In this document: positions 1 through 6,488 of the stretch, piece by piece
Layout of the letters: every line of letters begins with the position of its first letter
Position numbering within the stretch: position 1 is the first letter of the stretch
The notes under the pieces: model-generated
The model's input: only the letters and a program-made list of their open reading frames with translations
The model's database searches: none
What the model was told of the DNA's origin: nothing
Source of the DNA: Actinomycetes bacterium
GTDB lineage: Bacteria > Actinomycetota > Actinomycetes > Actinomycetales > Microbacteriaceae
Direction: 5' to 3'
DNA: 6,964 bases
Assembly: GCA_023457615.1 (NCBI GenBank)
Contig: JAEWKY010000249.1
Coordinates: 1 to 6,964 of the forward strand
Program-made: the position numbers and the translations under genes

Positions 1-857
1 TCACCCGGCCGCACGCCGTCGAGCACGGAGTCACCCTCAAGCGCCTTCGATCGAGCGACCTCGACGCCCGCATCCACGGGGTGCGCGCCCCCGCCGGCGG
101 CCTCCACGATCTCCGTACCCGGTGCCTCGCGTTCGCCGCACGCCTCCCGCCGACCGCGTTCTTCAGCCACTCCACCGCCGCGCGTCTCGCGGGAGCGCCG
201 CTTCCGCGGTCGCTCGAGCGCCTCACGGCCGTGCACGTCACCGTCGAGGCACCGCGCCGTGCGCCTCACGCCCGCGGGCTGCTCGGCCACAGCCGCCGAC
301 TCGCGCCGAACGATGTGGTCGAGGCCGGCGGAGTGAGAACCAGTTCACCGGCCCGGATGTGGTGCGAGATGGCGGGAGTGCTCGCGCTCCGCGACCAGAT
401 CGCGCTGACGGACTACCTCATCCATCACTCGCGGCGGTTGACGAGCCGTGAGGAGCTGGCCGAGCGGAGGTCGTTCGGCGACCGGATCAGCCGTCACCGG
501 CACCTCGGCGTCGCACTCGAGTACGGCGACGAGCGGTCCGAGTCCCGCCCGGAGTCGCATCTGCGCATCGCGTGCGTGTGGGCTGGGCTTCCGGCGCCGT
601 CGATCAACCACGAGCTCGTCGACACCGAGACGGGCCGCGGGTACCGGCTCGACCTCGCCTGGCCCGAGCTGCCCTTCGCCATCGAGTACCAGGGCGACGG
701 GCACCGCACGACGCAGCAGTGGCGCCGCGACATGACCCGGCGGGAGCGGTTGCGGGTCGCGGGGTGGACCATCCTCGAGCTGAACGCCGACGACCTCGCG
801 GATTCGGCAGCTCTCGTGGCGCTGATTCGGGCAGGAATGCGGCGCGCCGCGAGCTGA
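1..857 (+). CDS. Endonuclease-like DUF559/VSR-fold protein, 5' end cut by the window edge
   Basis: The frame is open from base 3 to the TGA at 855-857, giving 284 visible residues. A GTG at 81 could be read as a start, but it has no Shine-Dalgarno sequence. The residues before it (GVTLKRLRSSDLDARIHGVR) look like the N-terminal DNA-binding/AbiEi-like segment common in actinobacterial proteins of this family, so the true start is probably outside the window. Counting from the GTG, the C-terminal domain at about 150-250 carries the DUF559/VSR-like signature: Glu158 in PESHLR, Asp191 in RLDLAW, and IEYQGDGHR at 201-209, followed by RRDMTRRERLRVAGW and an ILELNADDL strand. These acidic residues fit a PD-(D/E)XK-type nuclease core, so catalysis is plausible but unproven. 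No methylase or toxin partner is visible. Such solitary proteins are frequent in Microbacteriaceae and their role is unknown. It converges on ndk. The family call is firm; the function is not. Confidence 0.85.
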   Translation, partial: TRPHAVEHGVTLKRLRSSDLDARIHGVRAPAGGLHDLRTRCLAFAARLPPTAFFSHSTAARLAGAPLPRSLERLTAVHVTVEAPRRAPHARGLLGHSRRLAPNDVVEAGGVRTSSPARMWCEMAGVLALRDQIALTDYLIHHSRRLTSREELAERRSFGDRISRHRHLGVALEYGDERSESRPESHLRIACVWAGLPAPSINHELVDTETGRGYRLDLAWPELPFAIEYQGDGHRTTQQWRRDMTRRERLRVAGWTILELNADDLADSAALVALIRAGMRRAAS

Positions 858-906
858 TTGCCCGATTGCGCCTCTTCGTCTCGACTGAAGAGGCGCAATC
901 GGGCAA
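858..906. terminator. Perfect 20-bp inverted repeat, likely bidirectional terminator
   Basis: Arm 858-877 is the exact reverse complement of arm 887-906, with a 9-base spacer at 878-886. The left arm starts at the base after the TGA of the upstream plus-strand gene, and the right arm ends nine bases short of the ndk stop codon. This is where a shared terminator for convergent transcripts should sit. Neither strand has a T-tract after the stem, so it would be a hairpin-only terminator, a form often proposed for Actinobacteria. A dispersed intergenic palindrome is an alternative. Confidence 0.75.
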
Positions 907-915
907 ATAGCAGGA

Positions 916-1341
916 CTAGTCGGCCGACGGGAACCAGAGGGCGAGCTCGCGGGCGGCCGACTCGGGCGAGTCGGAGCCGTGCACGAGGTTCTGCTGCACC
1001 TTGAGTCCCCAGTCGCGGCCGAGGTCGCCGCGGATGGTGCCGGGGGCCGCCGTCGTCGGGTCGGTCGTGCCGGCGAGGGCGCGGAAGCCCTCGATGACGC
1101 GGTTGCCGGCGACCCGGAACGCGACGACAGGCCCGGACTGCATGAACTCGACGAGCGGCTCGTAGAACGGCTTGCCCTCGTGCTCGGCGTAGTGCTGCGC
1201 CAGCAGCTCCCGATCCGCCTGCACGAGGCGCACGTCGACGAGCTGGTAGCCCTTCGCCTCGATGCGACGCAGGATCTCGCCCGTCAGGTTGCGCGCCACG
1301 CCATCCGGCTTGACGAGCACGAGGGTCTCTTCGACGGCCAT
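916..1341 (-). CDS. ndk: Nucleoside diphosphate kinase
   Basis: This cytosolic enzyme of 141 residues transfers the gamma-phosphate from ATP to NDPs through a phospho-histidine, balancing NTP and dNTP pools. It has the usual length for bacterial Ndk. Visible motifs are LVKPDGVARN at 8-18 with the nucleotide-binding Lys11, Tyr51, GTTDPTTAAPGTIRGD at 91-106 with Arg104, and the signature NLVHGSDSPE with catalytic His121. A few extra residues (GRDWGLKVQQ) precede the active-site loop compared with the E. coli protein; the core is otherwise intact. The ATG start is supported by AAGGAG at 1354-1349, seven bases upstream. An in-frame open extension further upstream lies inside the preceding gene and was discounted. 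The start overlaps the stop of the DUF4233 gene (TGATG, sharing base 1341), which suggests coupled translation. It is the last gene of the ileS operon, ending at the 858-906 hairpin. Confidence 0.97.
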   Translation of the reverse strand: MAVEETLVLVKPDGVARNLTGEILRRIEAKGYQLVDVRLVQADRELLAQHYAEHEGKPFYEPLVEFMQSGPVVAFRVAGNRVIEGFRALAGTTDPTTAAPGTIRGDLGRDWGLKVQQNLVHGSDSPESAARELALWFPSAD

Positions 1342-1742
1342 CACTGAACTCCTTCTGCGGCGATGCGCCGCGACGATTCGATGCGCCGGGCGCGCACCAG
1401 ACACCACACCCACAGCCCCGCGAAGACGGCGCCGATGAGGAACATGAACGGATGCAGGAAGCCCGTCGCGACGAAGACCACCTGCAGCACCCCGCCGAGC
1501 ACGACGCCCCACCCGTGGCGCTGCAGCGTCGCGACGACGACGAGCAGCACGAGGAACGAGCCGCCCGCGAGCAGCACGATGTGCTCCGGGATGCCGCTGA
1601 GCCCGCGGATCGCGAGCGTCGCGAAGAACATCACGGCGGCTTCGAGCACGAGCACGATCGACAGCAGGCTCTCGGTCACCCCGCGCTCCCGCCGGCGCCG
1701 CCGCGGGCGACCCGTGGCGGGCGACGTCTCCTCGGCGCTCAC
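1341..1742 (-). CDS. DUF4233 family membrane protein
   Basis: This is a 133-residue protein of unknown function. The N-terminus (about 1-21) is polar and very basic, with the run RPRRRRRERG at 12-21, followed by ESLLSIVLVLEAAVMFFATL, the conserved-looking opening of DUF4233 proteins. Four hydrophobic segments lie near residues 24-44, 52-73, 79-97 and 99-118, and the tail is basic (RARRIESSRR). This predicts a four-helix inner-membrane protein; by the positive-inside rule both ends would be cytosolic. The GTG start at 1742 is chosen because it forms a GTGA overlap with the folC stop and has GGGAGG about seven bases upstream. Its placement between folC and ndk is, from general knowledge, recurrent in Actinobacteria and helps recognition, but no biochemical role can be read from the sequence. 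The longer frame upstream overlaps folC and is not credible. Confidence 0.88.
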   Translation of the reverse strand: MSAEETSPATGRPRRRRRERGVTESLLSIVLVLEAAVMFFATLAIRGLSGIPEHIVLLAGGSFLVLLVVVATLQRHGWGVVLGGVLQVVFVATGFLHPFMFLIGAVFAGLWVWCLVRARRIESSRRIAAEGVQ

Positions 1743-3136
1743 GACTCGCCTCCCGCGGGCTTCCAGGCACCCGACTCGGCCCTCGCGATCGCCTCGCCGA
1801 TGAGCGTGATCGAGCCGGTCACGAGCACCGCGCGCTTCGGCGCCTCCGCCGCCCACTCGCGCGCGCCCTCGATCGCGGAGGCGAAGTCGTCGAACTCGAG
1901 CGTCGCGTCGTCGCCGACGACGGCGCGCACGATCTCGACGAGGTCGTGCACGGGGATGGCGCGATCCGACTGCGAGCGCGTCACGTGGAAGCGCGTCGCG
2001 ACGGGGGCGAGCTCGGCGATGATGCCGTGCGCGTCCTTGTCGCCGAGCACCGCGACGACGATCGCCAGCTCGTCGAAGTCGAAGTACTCCTGCATCGCGG
2101 CCGCGAGCGCGCGGGCCCCGTGCGGGTTGTGCGCGGCGTCGACCAGCACCGTCGGCTCGATGCCGACGAGCTGCAGACGCCCGGGCGAGGTCGCGAGCGC
2201 GAGCCCCTCCGCGAGCACGTCGGCGTCGAGCGGTCGGCTGCCGTCGCCCAGGAACGACTCCACGGCCGCGATCGCGACCGCTGCGTTCTGCCCCTGGTGG
2301 TCGCCGTAGAGCGGCAGGAAGAGGTCGGTGTAGGTGGCGGCGCGTCCGCGCACCGTGACGACCTGCCCGCCGACGGCCACCGTCGACGACTCGAGCGCGA
2401 AGTCGACGAGCTCGATCGCCATCGACGCCTCATCGATCGCCGCGGCGGCGCGCAGCTCGTCGAGGGCCTCGATCGGCTGGATCGCGGTCACGACCGAGGC
2501 GGCGGGCTTGATGATGCCGCCCTTCGTCTTCGCGATCTCGGCGACGGTGTTGCCGAGCCGGGCCTGGTGGTCGAGGGCGATCGGGGTGAACACCGCGACC
2601 TGGCCGTCGGCGACGTTCGTCGAGTCCCACTCGCCGCCCATCCCGACCTCGAGCACCATGACGTCGACGGGGGCGTCGGCGAAGACGGCGAACGCGAGCA
2701 CCGTGAGCGCCTCGAAGTACGACAGCGGCTCCTCGGAGGCGGCGATCAGCTCGGCGTCGACGATCGCGAGGTACGGCGCGATGTCGCGCCAGTTGCGCAC
2801 GAGCGCCTCGTTCGAGACCGGCACGCCGTCGATGACGATGCGCTCGTTGACGCGCACGAGGTGCGGCGACGTGAGGAGCCCGGTGCGCAGGCCCGTCGCC
2901 CGCAGGATCGCCTCGATCATGCGCGACGTCGACGTCTTGCCGTTCGTCCCGGTGATGTGGATGACGGGGGCCGAGCGTTGCGGGTCGCCGAGCAGCTCGA
3001 CGGCCCGGCGCGTCGGCTCGAGTCGCGGCTGCGGGGCGGCCTCGCCGATGCGCTGCAGCAGCTCGGCGTAGACCTCCTCCGCGGCCTCGTCGAACTCGGA
3101 GCCGTCGTCGAGGACGAGGTCGTCGTCGTCGCTCAT
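1739..3136 (-). CDS. folC: Bifunctional folylpolyglutamate synthase/dihydrofolate synthase
   Basis: This 465-residue Mur-ligase-type enzyme adds L-glutamate to dihydropteroate and to reduced folates using ATP, in the cytosol. Visible motifs in order are an acidic N-terminal tail (MSDDDDLVLDDGSEFDE), the P-loop ITGTNGKTST at 61-70, LLTSPHLVRVNERI at 87-100 (folate loop region), LEVGMGGEWDSTN at 162-174, TPIALDH at 184-190 followed by LGNTVAEIAKTKGGII with the candidate metal/carbamate lysine region, SPGRLQ at 317-322, and VDAAHNPHG at 332-340 of the C-terminal glutamate-ligase domain, then LGDKD at 364-368. Length and domain order are normal. The ATG at 3136 overlaps the ileS stop (ATGA) and has GGAG six bases upstream, which fixes the start. 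Both FolC activities are expected from the family; a purely folylpolyglutamate role cannot be excluded from sequence alone. Confidence 0.95.
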   Translation of the reverse strand: MSDDDDLVLDDGSEFDEAAEEVYAELLQRIGEAAPQPRLEPTRRAVELLGDPQRSAPVIHITGTNGKTSTSRMIEAILRATGLRTGLLTSPHLVRVNERIVIDGVPVSNEALVRNWRDIAPYLAIVDAELIAASEEPLSYFEALTVLAFAVFADAPVDVMVLEVGMGGEWDSTNVADGQVAVFTPIALDHQARLGNTVAEIAKTKGGIIKPAASVVTAIQPIEALDELRAAAAIDEASMAIELVDFALESSTVAVGGQVVTVRGRAATYTDLFLPLYGDHQGQNAAVAIAAVESFLGDGSRPLDADVLAEGLALATSPGRLQLVGIEPTVLVDAAHNPHGARALAAAMQEYFDFDELAIVVAVLGDKDAHGIIAELAPVATRFHVTRSQSDRAIPVHDLVEIVRAVVGDDATLEFDDFASAIEGAREWAAEAPKRAVLVTGSITLIGEAIARAESGAWKPAGGES

Positions 3137-6100
3137 GCGCGCTCCAGTTCGATCGTCACCGCGGATCCGGCACCCACCGCGATCGCCCCATTCTCCCCCT
3201 CGCGCACGTCGAGCGCGGTCGCGAGCGTCTCGCCCGCGATGAGCTCGCGATGGATGCCGACGGCCTCGACCGCGGCCGGGTCGCCGACGAGGGTGAGCGA
3301 GATGCGATCGCTCACGTCGAGTCCGGCATCCTTGCGGGCCTGCTGCACCGCCCGGATGACGTCGCGCGCGAGCCCCTCGGCTTCGAGCTCGGGCGTGACC
3401 TCGGTGTCGAGCACGAGGAAGCCTCCGCTCGGCAGGAACGCGACGGCGAGGTTCTCGTCCGACGAGATGAGATCGAGCTCGTACTCGCCCTCGACGAGCG
3501 GAGTGCCGTCGACGACGACCTCGCCGTCGATGCGCGACCACTGCCCGGCCTTCGCCGCCTGGATGATGCGCTGCACGTCCTTGCCGAGTCGCGGACCGGC
3601 CGCCCGCGCGTTGACGCTCAGGCGGTCGGCGATGCCGTACGTCGCGCGGGCGCTCTCGCTTGACGCCTGCGTGACGCCCTTGACGTTGAGCTCGTCTTCG
3701 AGGATGCCCACGAACTCGAGCGGCACGGGCCGCGGCGTGACGATCGTGATGCCCGCGAGCGGCAGGCGCACGCGCAGCTGCCGCGCCTTGCGGAGAGCGC
3801 TCGCCGACGACGCGATCTCGCGCACGAGGTCCATCTGGGCGACGAGGTCGTGGTCGGCGGTGAACTCATCGACGCTCGGCCAGTCTTCGAGGTGCACCGA
3901 ACGGCCGCCGGTGAGGCCCTTCCAGATCTCTTCCGTGACGAGCGGCAGCAGCGGCGCGGCCATGCGGGTGAGGGTCTCGAGCACGGTGTAGAGCGTGTCG
4001 AAGGCATCCCGGTCGGTGCCGTCCCAGAACCTGTCGCGCGAGCGCCGCACGTACCAGTTGGTGAGCACGTCGCCGAAGTCGCGCAGCGCGGTCGCGGCGA
4101 ACGGGCTGTCGAGCTCGTCGAGGTGGCCGGTCACGGCCTCGAGCACCTCGCGGGTCTTCGCGAGGATGTAGCGGTCGAGCACGTGCGTCGAGTCGGTGCG
4201 CCGGGTCGCCGTGACCTCGGCGGAGTTCGCGTAGAGGGTGAAGAAGTAGTAGGTCGACCACAGCGGGAGCAGCAGCTCGCGCACGCCGCCGCGGATGCCC
4301 TCCTCGGTGACGACGAGGTTGCCGCCGCGGATGACCGACGACGACATGAGGAACCAGCGCATCGCGTCGGCGCCGTCGCGGTCGAAGACCTCGTTCACGT
4401 CGGGGTAGTTGCGCAGCGACTTCGACATCTTCTGCCCGTCGTTGCCGAGCACGATGCCGTGGCTGATGACGTTGCGGAAGGCCGGACGATCGAAGAGCGC
4501 GGTCGACAGCACGTGCATGACGTAGAACCAGCCGCGCGTCTGCCCGATGTACTCGACGATGAAGTCCGACGGGTTGTGGCTGTCGAACCACTCCTGGTTC
4601 TCGAACGGGTAGTGCACCTGCGCGAACGGCATCGACCCCGAGTCGAACCAGACGTCGAGGACATCCGGGATGCGGCGCATCGTGGAGCGCCCCGACGGGT
4701 CGTCGGGGTTCGGACGCGTGAGGTCGTCGATGTACGGCCGGTGCAGGTCGACCTCGCCCTCGGGGTTGAGCGGCAGCCGCCCGAAGTCGGCCTCGAGCTC
4801 GGCGAGCGACCCGTAGACGTCGACGCGCGGGAACTCCGGGTCGTCCGACTTCCACACCGGGATGGGCGAGCCCCAGTAGCGGTTGCGCGAGATCGACCAG
4901 TCGCGGGCGTTCGCGACCCACTTGCCGAACTGGCCGTCCTTGACGTTCTCGGGCACCCAGGTGATCTCCTGGTTGAGCACGCCCGCGCGGTCCTTGATCT
5001 CGGTGACCCGCACGAACCACGACGACACGGCCTTGTAGATGAGCGGGTTCCGGCAGCGCCAGCAGTGCGGGTACGAGTGCTCGTACGACTTCACCTGGAA
5101 CAGCCGGTCGTCCTCCCGCAGCTTCTTGACCAGGATCGGGTTCGCCTCGAACACCTGCAGGCCCGCGACGTCGGCGACGGCGGGGAGGAAGCGCCCGGCG
5201 TCGTCGACGGAGAGCACCACCGGGATGCCGGCGGCGGCCGTCGTGACCTGGTCGTCCTCGCCGTAGGCGGGCGCCTGGTGCACGATGCCGGTGCCCTCGC
5301 CCGTCGCGACGTAGTCGGCGACGAGGATCGTGTACGCGCGCGCCCCGTACTCCTCGGTGAAGAAGTCCCACAGGCGGTCGTACTGCACGCCCTCGAGCTC
5401 GGCCCCGCGCACCGTGCGCAGCACCTCGACGTCGTCGCCGAGCTCCTTCGCGTAGTTCGCGACCGTGTCGGCGGCGAGGAGGTAGTCCTTCGCCTCGGAC
5501 GTGCGCACGACCGCGTAGTCGATGGCCGGACCCACGGCGAGCGCGGCGTTCGTCGGCAGCGTCCACGGCGTCGTCGTCCAGGCGAGCGCCCGCACGCCGG
5601 TGAGCCCGAGCGCCTCGGCCTTCTCGCCGACGAGGGGGAAGGTCACCGTGACGGACTGGTCCTGCCGCATCTTGTAGACGTCGTCGTCCATGCGCAGCTC
5701 GTGGTTCGACAGCGGGGTCTGGTCGCGCCAGCAGTAGGGCAGCACCCGGTAGCCCTCGTAGGCGAGGCCCTTGCGGTAGAGCTCGCTGAACGCCCAGACG
5801 ACGCTCTCCATGAAGGTCACGTCGAGCGTCTTGTAGTCGTTCTCGAAGTCGACCCAGCGGGCCTGGCGGGTGACGTACTCCTCCCACTCCTTCGTGTACG
5901 TGAGCACCGACTTCCGCGCGGCGGCGTTGAACGCCGCGATGCCCATCTCCTCGATCTGGCTCTTGTCGGTGATGCCGAGCTGACGCTCGGCCTCGAGCTC
6001 GGCGGGGAGGCCGTGGGTGTCCCAGCCGAAGCGGCGGTGCACCTGCTTGCCGCGCATCGTCTGGTAGCGCGGGAACAGGTCCTTCGCATACCCGGTGAGG

Positions 6101-6279
6101 AGGTGGCCGTAGTGCGGCAGGCCGTTGGCGAACGGCGGGCCGTCGTAGAAGACCCACTCCTCGCAGCCCTCGCGGTTCTCGACGGAGGCGCGGAAGGTGT
6201 CGTCCTTCTTCCAGAACGCCAGGATGCCGCGCTCGATCTCCGGGAAGTCGGGAGAGGCGGGGATCTGGGGATACGGCAT
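3133..6279 (-). CDS. ileS: Isoleucyl-tRNA synthetase, type 2 (eukaryote-like)
   Basis: This 1048-residue class I synthetase charges tRNA-Ile with isoleucine and edits mischarged valine. The catalytic signature PHYGH lies at 55-59 and KMSKS at 617-621. The CP1 editing domain shows WTTTPWTLPTN at 234-244 and GEDD at 340-343. A CWRC pair at 406-409 is a likely zinc site. VLDVWFDSGSMPF at 540-552 and YIGQTRGWFY at 577-586 complete the Rossmann core. NWYVRRSRDRFW at 741-752 begins the anticodon-binding region, and the long C-terminal extension (about 820-1048) without a bacterial-type terminal zinc finger fits the IleRS2 class. The ATG at 6279 is preceded by GAGGAG eight bases away. An in-frame GTG at 6309 has no ribosome binding site and lies in the regulatory hairpin, so it was rejected. 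The gene heads the operon, is preceded by a T-box leader, and overlaps folC by four bases. Confidence 0.98.
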   Translation of the reverse strand: MPYPQIPASPDFPEIERGILAFWKKDDTFRASVENREGCEEWVFYDGPPFANGLPHYGHLLTGYAKDLFPRYQTMRGKQVHRRFGWDTHGLPAELEAERQLGITDKSQIEEMGIAAFNAAARKSVLTYTKEWEEYVTRQARWVDFENDYKTLDVTFMESVVWAFSELYRKGLAYEGYRVLPYCWRDQTPLSNHELRMDDDVYKMRQDQSVTVTFPLVGEKAEALGLTGVRALAWTTTPWTLPTNAALAVGPAIDYAVVRTSEAKDYLLAADTVANYAKELGDDVEVLRTVRGAELEGVQYDRLWDFFTEEYGARAYTILVADYVATGEGTGIVHQAPAYGEDDQVTTAAAGIPVVLSVDDAGRFLPAVADVAGLQVFEANPILVKKLREDDRLFQVKSYEHSYPHCWRCRNPLIYKAVSSWFVRVTEIKDRAGVLNQEITWVPENVKDGQFGKWVANARDWSISRNRYWGSPIPVWKSDDPEFPRVDVYGSLAELEADFGRLPLNPEGEVDLHRPYIDDLTRPNPDDPSGRSTMRRIPDVLDVWFDSGSMPFAQVHYPFENQEWFDSHNPSDFIVEYIGQTRGWFYVMHVLSTALFDRPAFRNVISHGIVLGNDGQKMSKSLRNYPDVNEVFDRDGADAMRWFLMSSSVIRGGNLVVTEEGIRGGVRELLLPLWSTYYFFTLYANSAEVTATRRTDSTHVLDRYILAKTREVLEAVTGHLDELDSPFAATALRDFGDVLTNWYVRRSRDRFWDGTDRDAFDTLYTVLETLTRMAAPLLPLVTEEIWKGLTGGRSVHLEDWPSVDEFTADHDLVAQMDLVREIASSASALRKARQLRVRLPLAGITIVTPRPVPLEFVGILEDELNVKGVTQASSESARATYGIADRLSVNARAAGPRLGKDVQRIIQAAKAGQWSRIDGEVVVDGTPLVEGEYELDLISSDENLAVAFLPSGGFLVLDTEVTPELEAEGLARDVIRAVQQARKDAGLDVSDRISLTLVGDPAAVEAVGIHRELIAGETLATALDVREGENGAIAVGAGSAVTIELERA

Positions 6280-6288
6280 GACGTGTGC

Positions 6289-6319
6289 TCCTCGTGAAGG
6301 GGTGTTCACTTCACGAGGA
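6289..6319 (-). promoter_or_regulatory. Sequestrator hairpin over the ileS ribosome binding site
   Basis: Bases 6309-6319 are the exact reverse complement of 6289-6299, giving an 11-bp stem with a 9-base loop (6300-6308). The promoter-distal arm contains five of the six bases of the GAGGAG Shine-Dalgarno element (6293-6288), which lies eight bases before the ATG at 6279. When formed, it should block ribosome access to ileS. Confidence 0.9.
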
Positions 6320-6359
6320 CGACCCCGCTTCGAGAAGCCGGGACCGCGGTACCACCTCG
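6314..6359 (-). promoter_or_regulatory. T-box antisequestrator with seven-base UGGUACC bulge
   Basis: In RNA sense, CGAGG (6359-6355) pairs perfectly with CCUCG (6318-6314) as helix A1. UGGUACC (6354-6348) is the bulge that receives the tRNA acceptor end. GCGGUCCCG (6347-6339) pairs with CGGGGUCGU (6327-6319) as helix A2, with some G-U pairs, capped by CUU-CUCG-AAG (6337-6328). No base is unpaired opposite the bulge, as in the family consensus. Helix A1 consumes the same CCUCG that the sequestrator needs. Confidence 0.92.
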
Positions 6360-6362
6360 CTT

Positions 6363-6381
6363 GCGCATCCCGCGGATGCGC
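6363..6381 (-). promoter_or_regulatory. Stem III hairpin of the T-box leader
   Basis: This is a perfect 8-bp stem (6363-6370 with 6374-6381) with a 3-base loop, three bases before the T-box 5' strand. The position matches Stem III of T-box RNAs, which stacks near the antisequestrator. Confidence 0.8.
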
Positions 6382-6450
6382 CGCTCTAGCCGAGCTGTGA
6401 CGGGCTCACCCGCCCGGTTCTACCGGGCCCCGAGGGGCCGTTCTTCCGGA

Positions 6451-6479
6451 GACTCCCCGGTGATGGCCGGATCGCAGTC
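6451..6479 (-). promoter_or_regulatory. Ultrashort Stem I with AUC isoleucine specifier
   Basis: In RNA sense, GACU (6479-6476) pairs with AGUC (6454-6451), and CCGG (6470-6467) with CCGG (6460-6457). Between the two helices lies an internal loop, GCGAU opposite GG. The six-base terminal loop CCAUCA holds AUC at 6464-6462, which would pair with the GAU anticodon of tRNA-Ile. Placement of the specifier in the terminal loop is the known feature of actinobacterial ileS T-boxes. A second AUC at 6472-6470 overlaps the lower internal loop and is the less likely reader. Confidence 0.8.
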
Positions 6480-6488
6480 GTTGCCGAG

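Larger units (their letters stand above)
6289..6479 (-). promoter_or_regulatory. ileS T-box riboswitch leader, translational (actinobacterial ultrashort Stem I type)
   Basis: The untranslated leader of ileS reads, in RNA sense (minus strand), a short Stem I with an AUC specifier (6479-6451), a middle region with small GC hairpins (about 6450-6382), Stem III (6381-6363), the T-box strand CGAGG-UGGUACC-GCGG (6359-6344), and a hairpin covering the ribosome binding site (6319-6289). The UGGU of the bulge is complementary to an ACCA tRNA 3' end, as expected for tRNA-Ile with discriminator A. No T-tract terminator is present; the closing element hides the Shine-Dalgarno sequence instead. This matches the known translational T-boxes of actinobacterial ileS genes. 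Uncharged tRNA-Ile should open the site; charged tRNA should leave it closed. Confidence 0.94.

Noticed and set aside
81..83. GTG at 81 as the start of the nuclease-like gene
   Set aside because: No ribosome binding site, and the frame upstream continues with family-like residues to the window edge, so the gene is better read as 5'-truncated.
1343..1770. N-terminal extension of ndk (142 or more extra residues in frame)
   Set aside because: Overlaps the DUF4233 gene and the end of folC, has Arg-rich non-protein-like composition, and Ndk of 141 residues from the ATG at 1341 is complete with its own ribosome binding site.
1946..3991. 681-residue plus-strand open frame antisense to folC and the 3' part of ileS
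   Set aside because: It lies opposite two well-identified genes and shows low-complexity Arg/Asp/Val/Glu composition, typical of the complementary strand of GC-rich codons. No recognisable domain.
3866..6157. 763-residue minus-strand frame inside ileS
   Set aside because: Out-of-frame reading of ileS, rich in Arg/Ala/Pro, no domain, no ribosome binding site.
3850..6297. 815-residue plus-strand open frame antisense to ileS
   Set aside because: Long only because GC-rich coding sequence rarely gives stops on the opposite strand; composition is repetitive and no family motif is visible.
6280..6309. GTG at 6309 as an ileS start adding ten residues
   Set aside because: No Shine-Dalgarno sequence ahead of it; it lies inside the sequestrator hairpin, while the ATG at 6279 has GAGGAG at good spacing.
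6289..6319. The 11-bp hairpin as an intrinsic terminator of a transcriptional riboswitch
   Set aside because: No T-tract follows; the downstream arm contains the ribosome binding site and the ATG follows ten bases later, which fits translational control.
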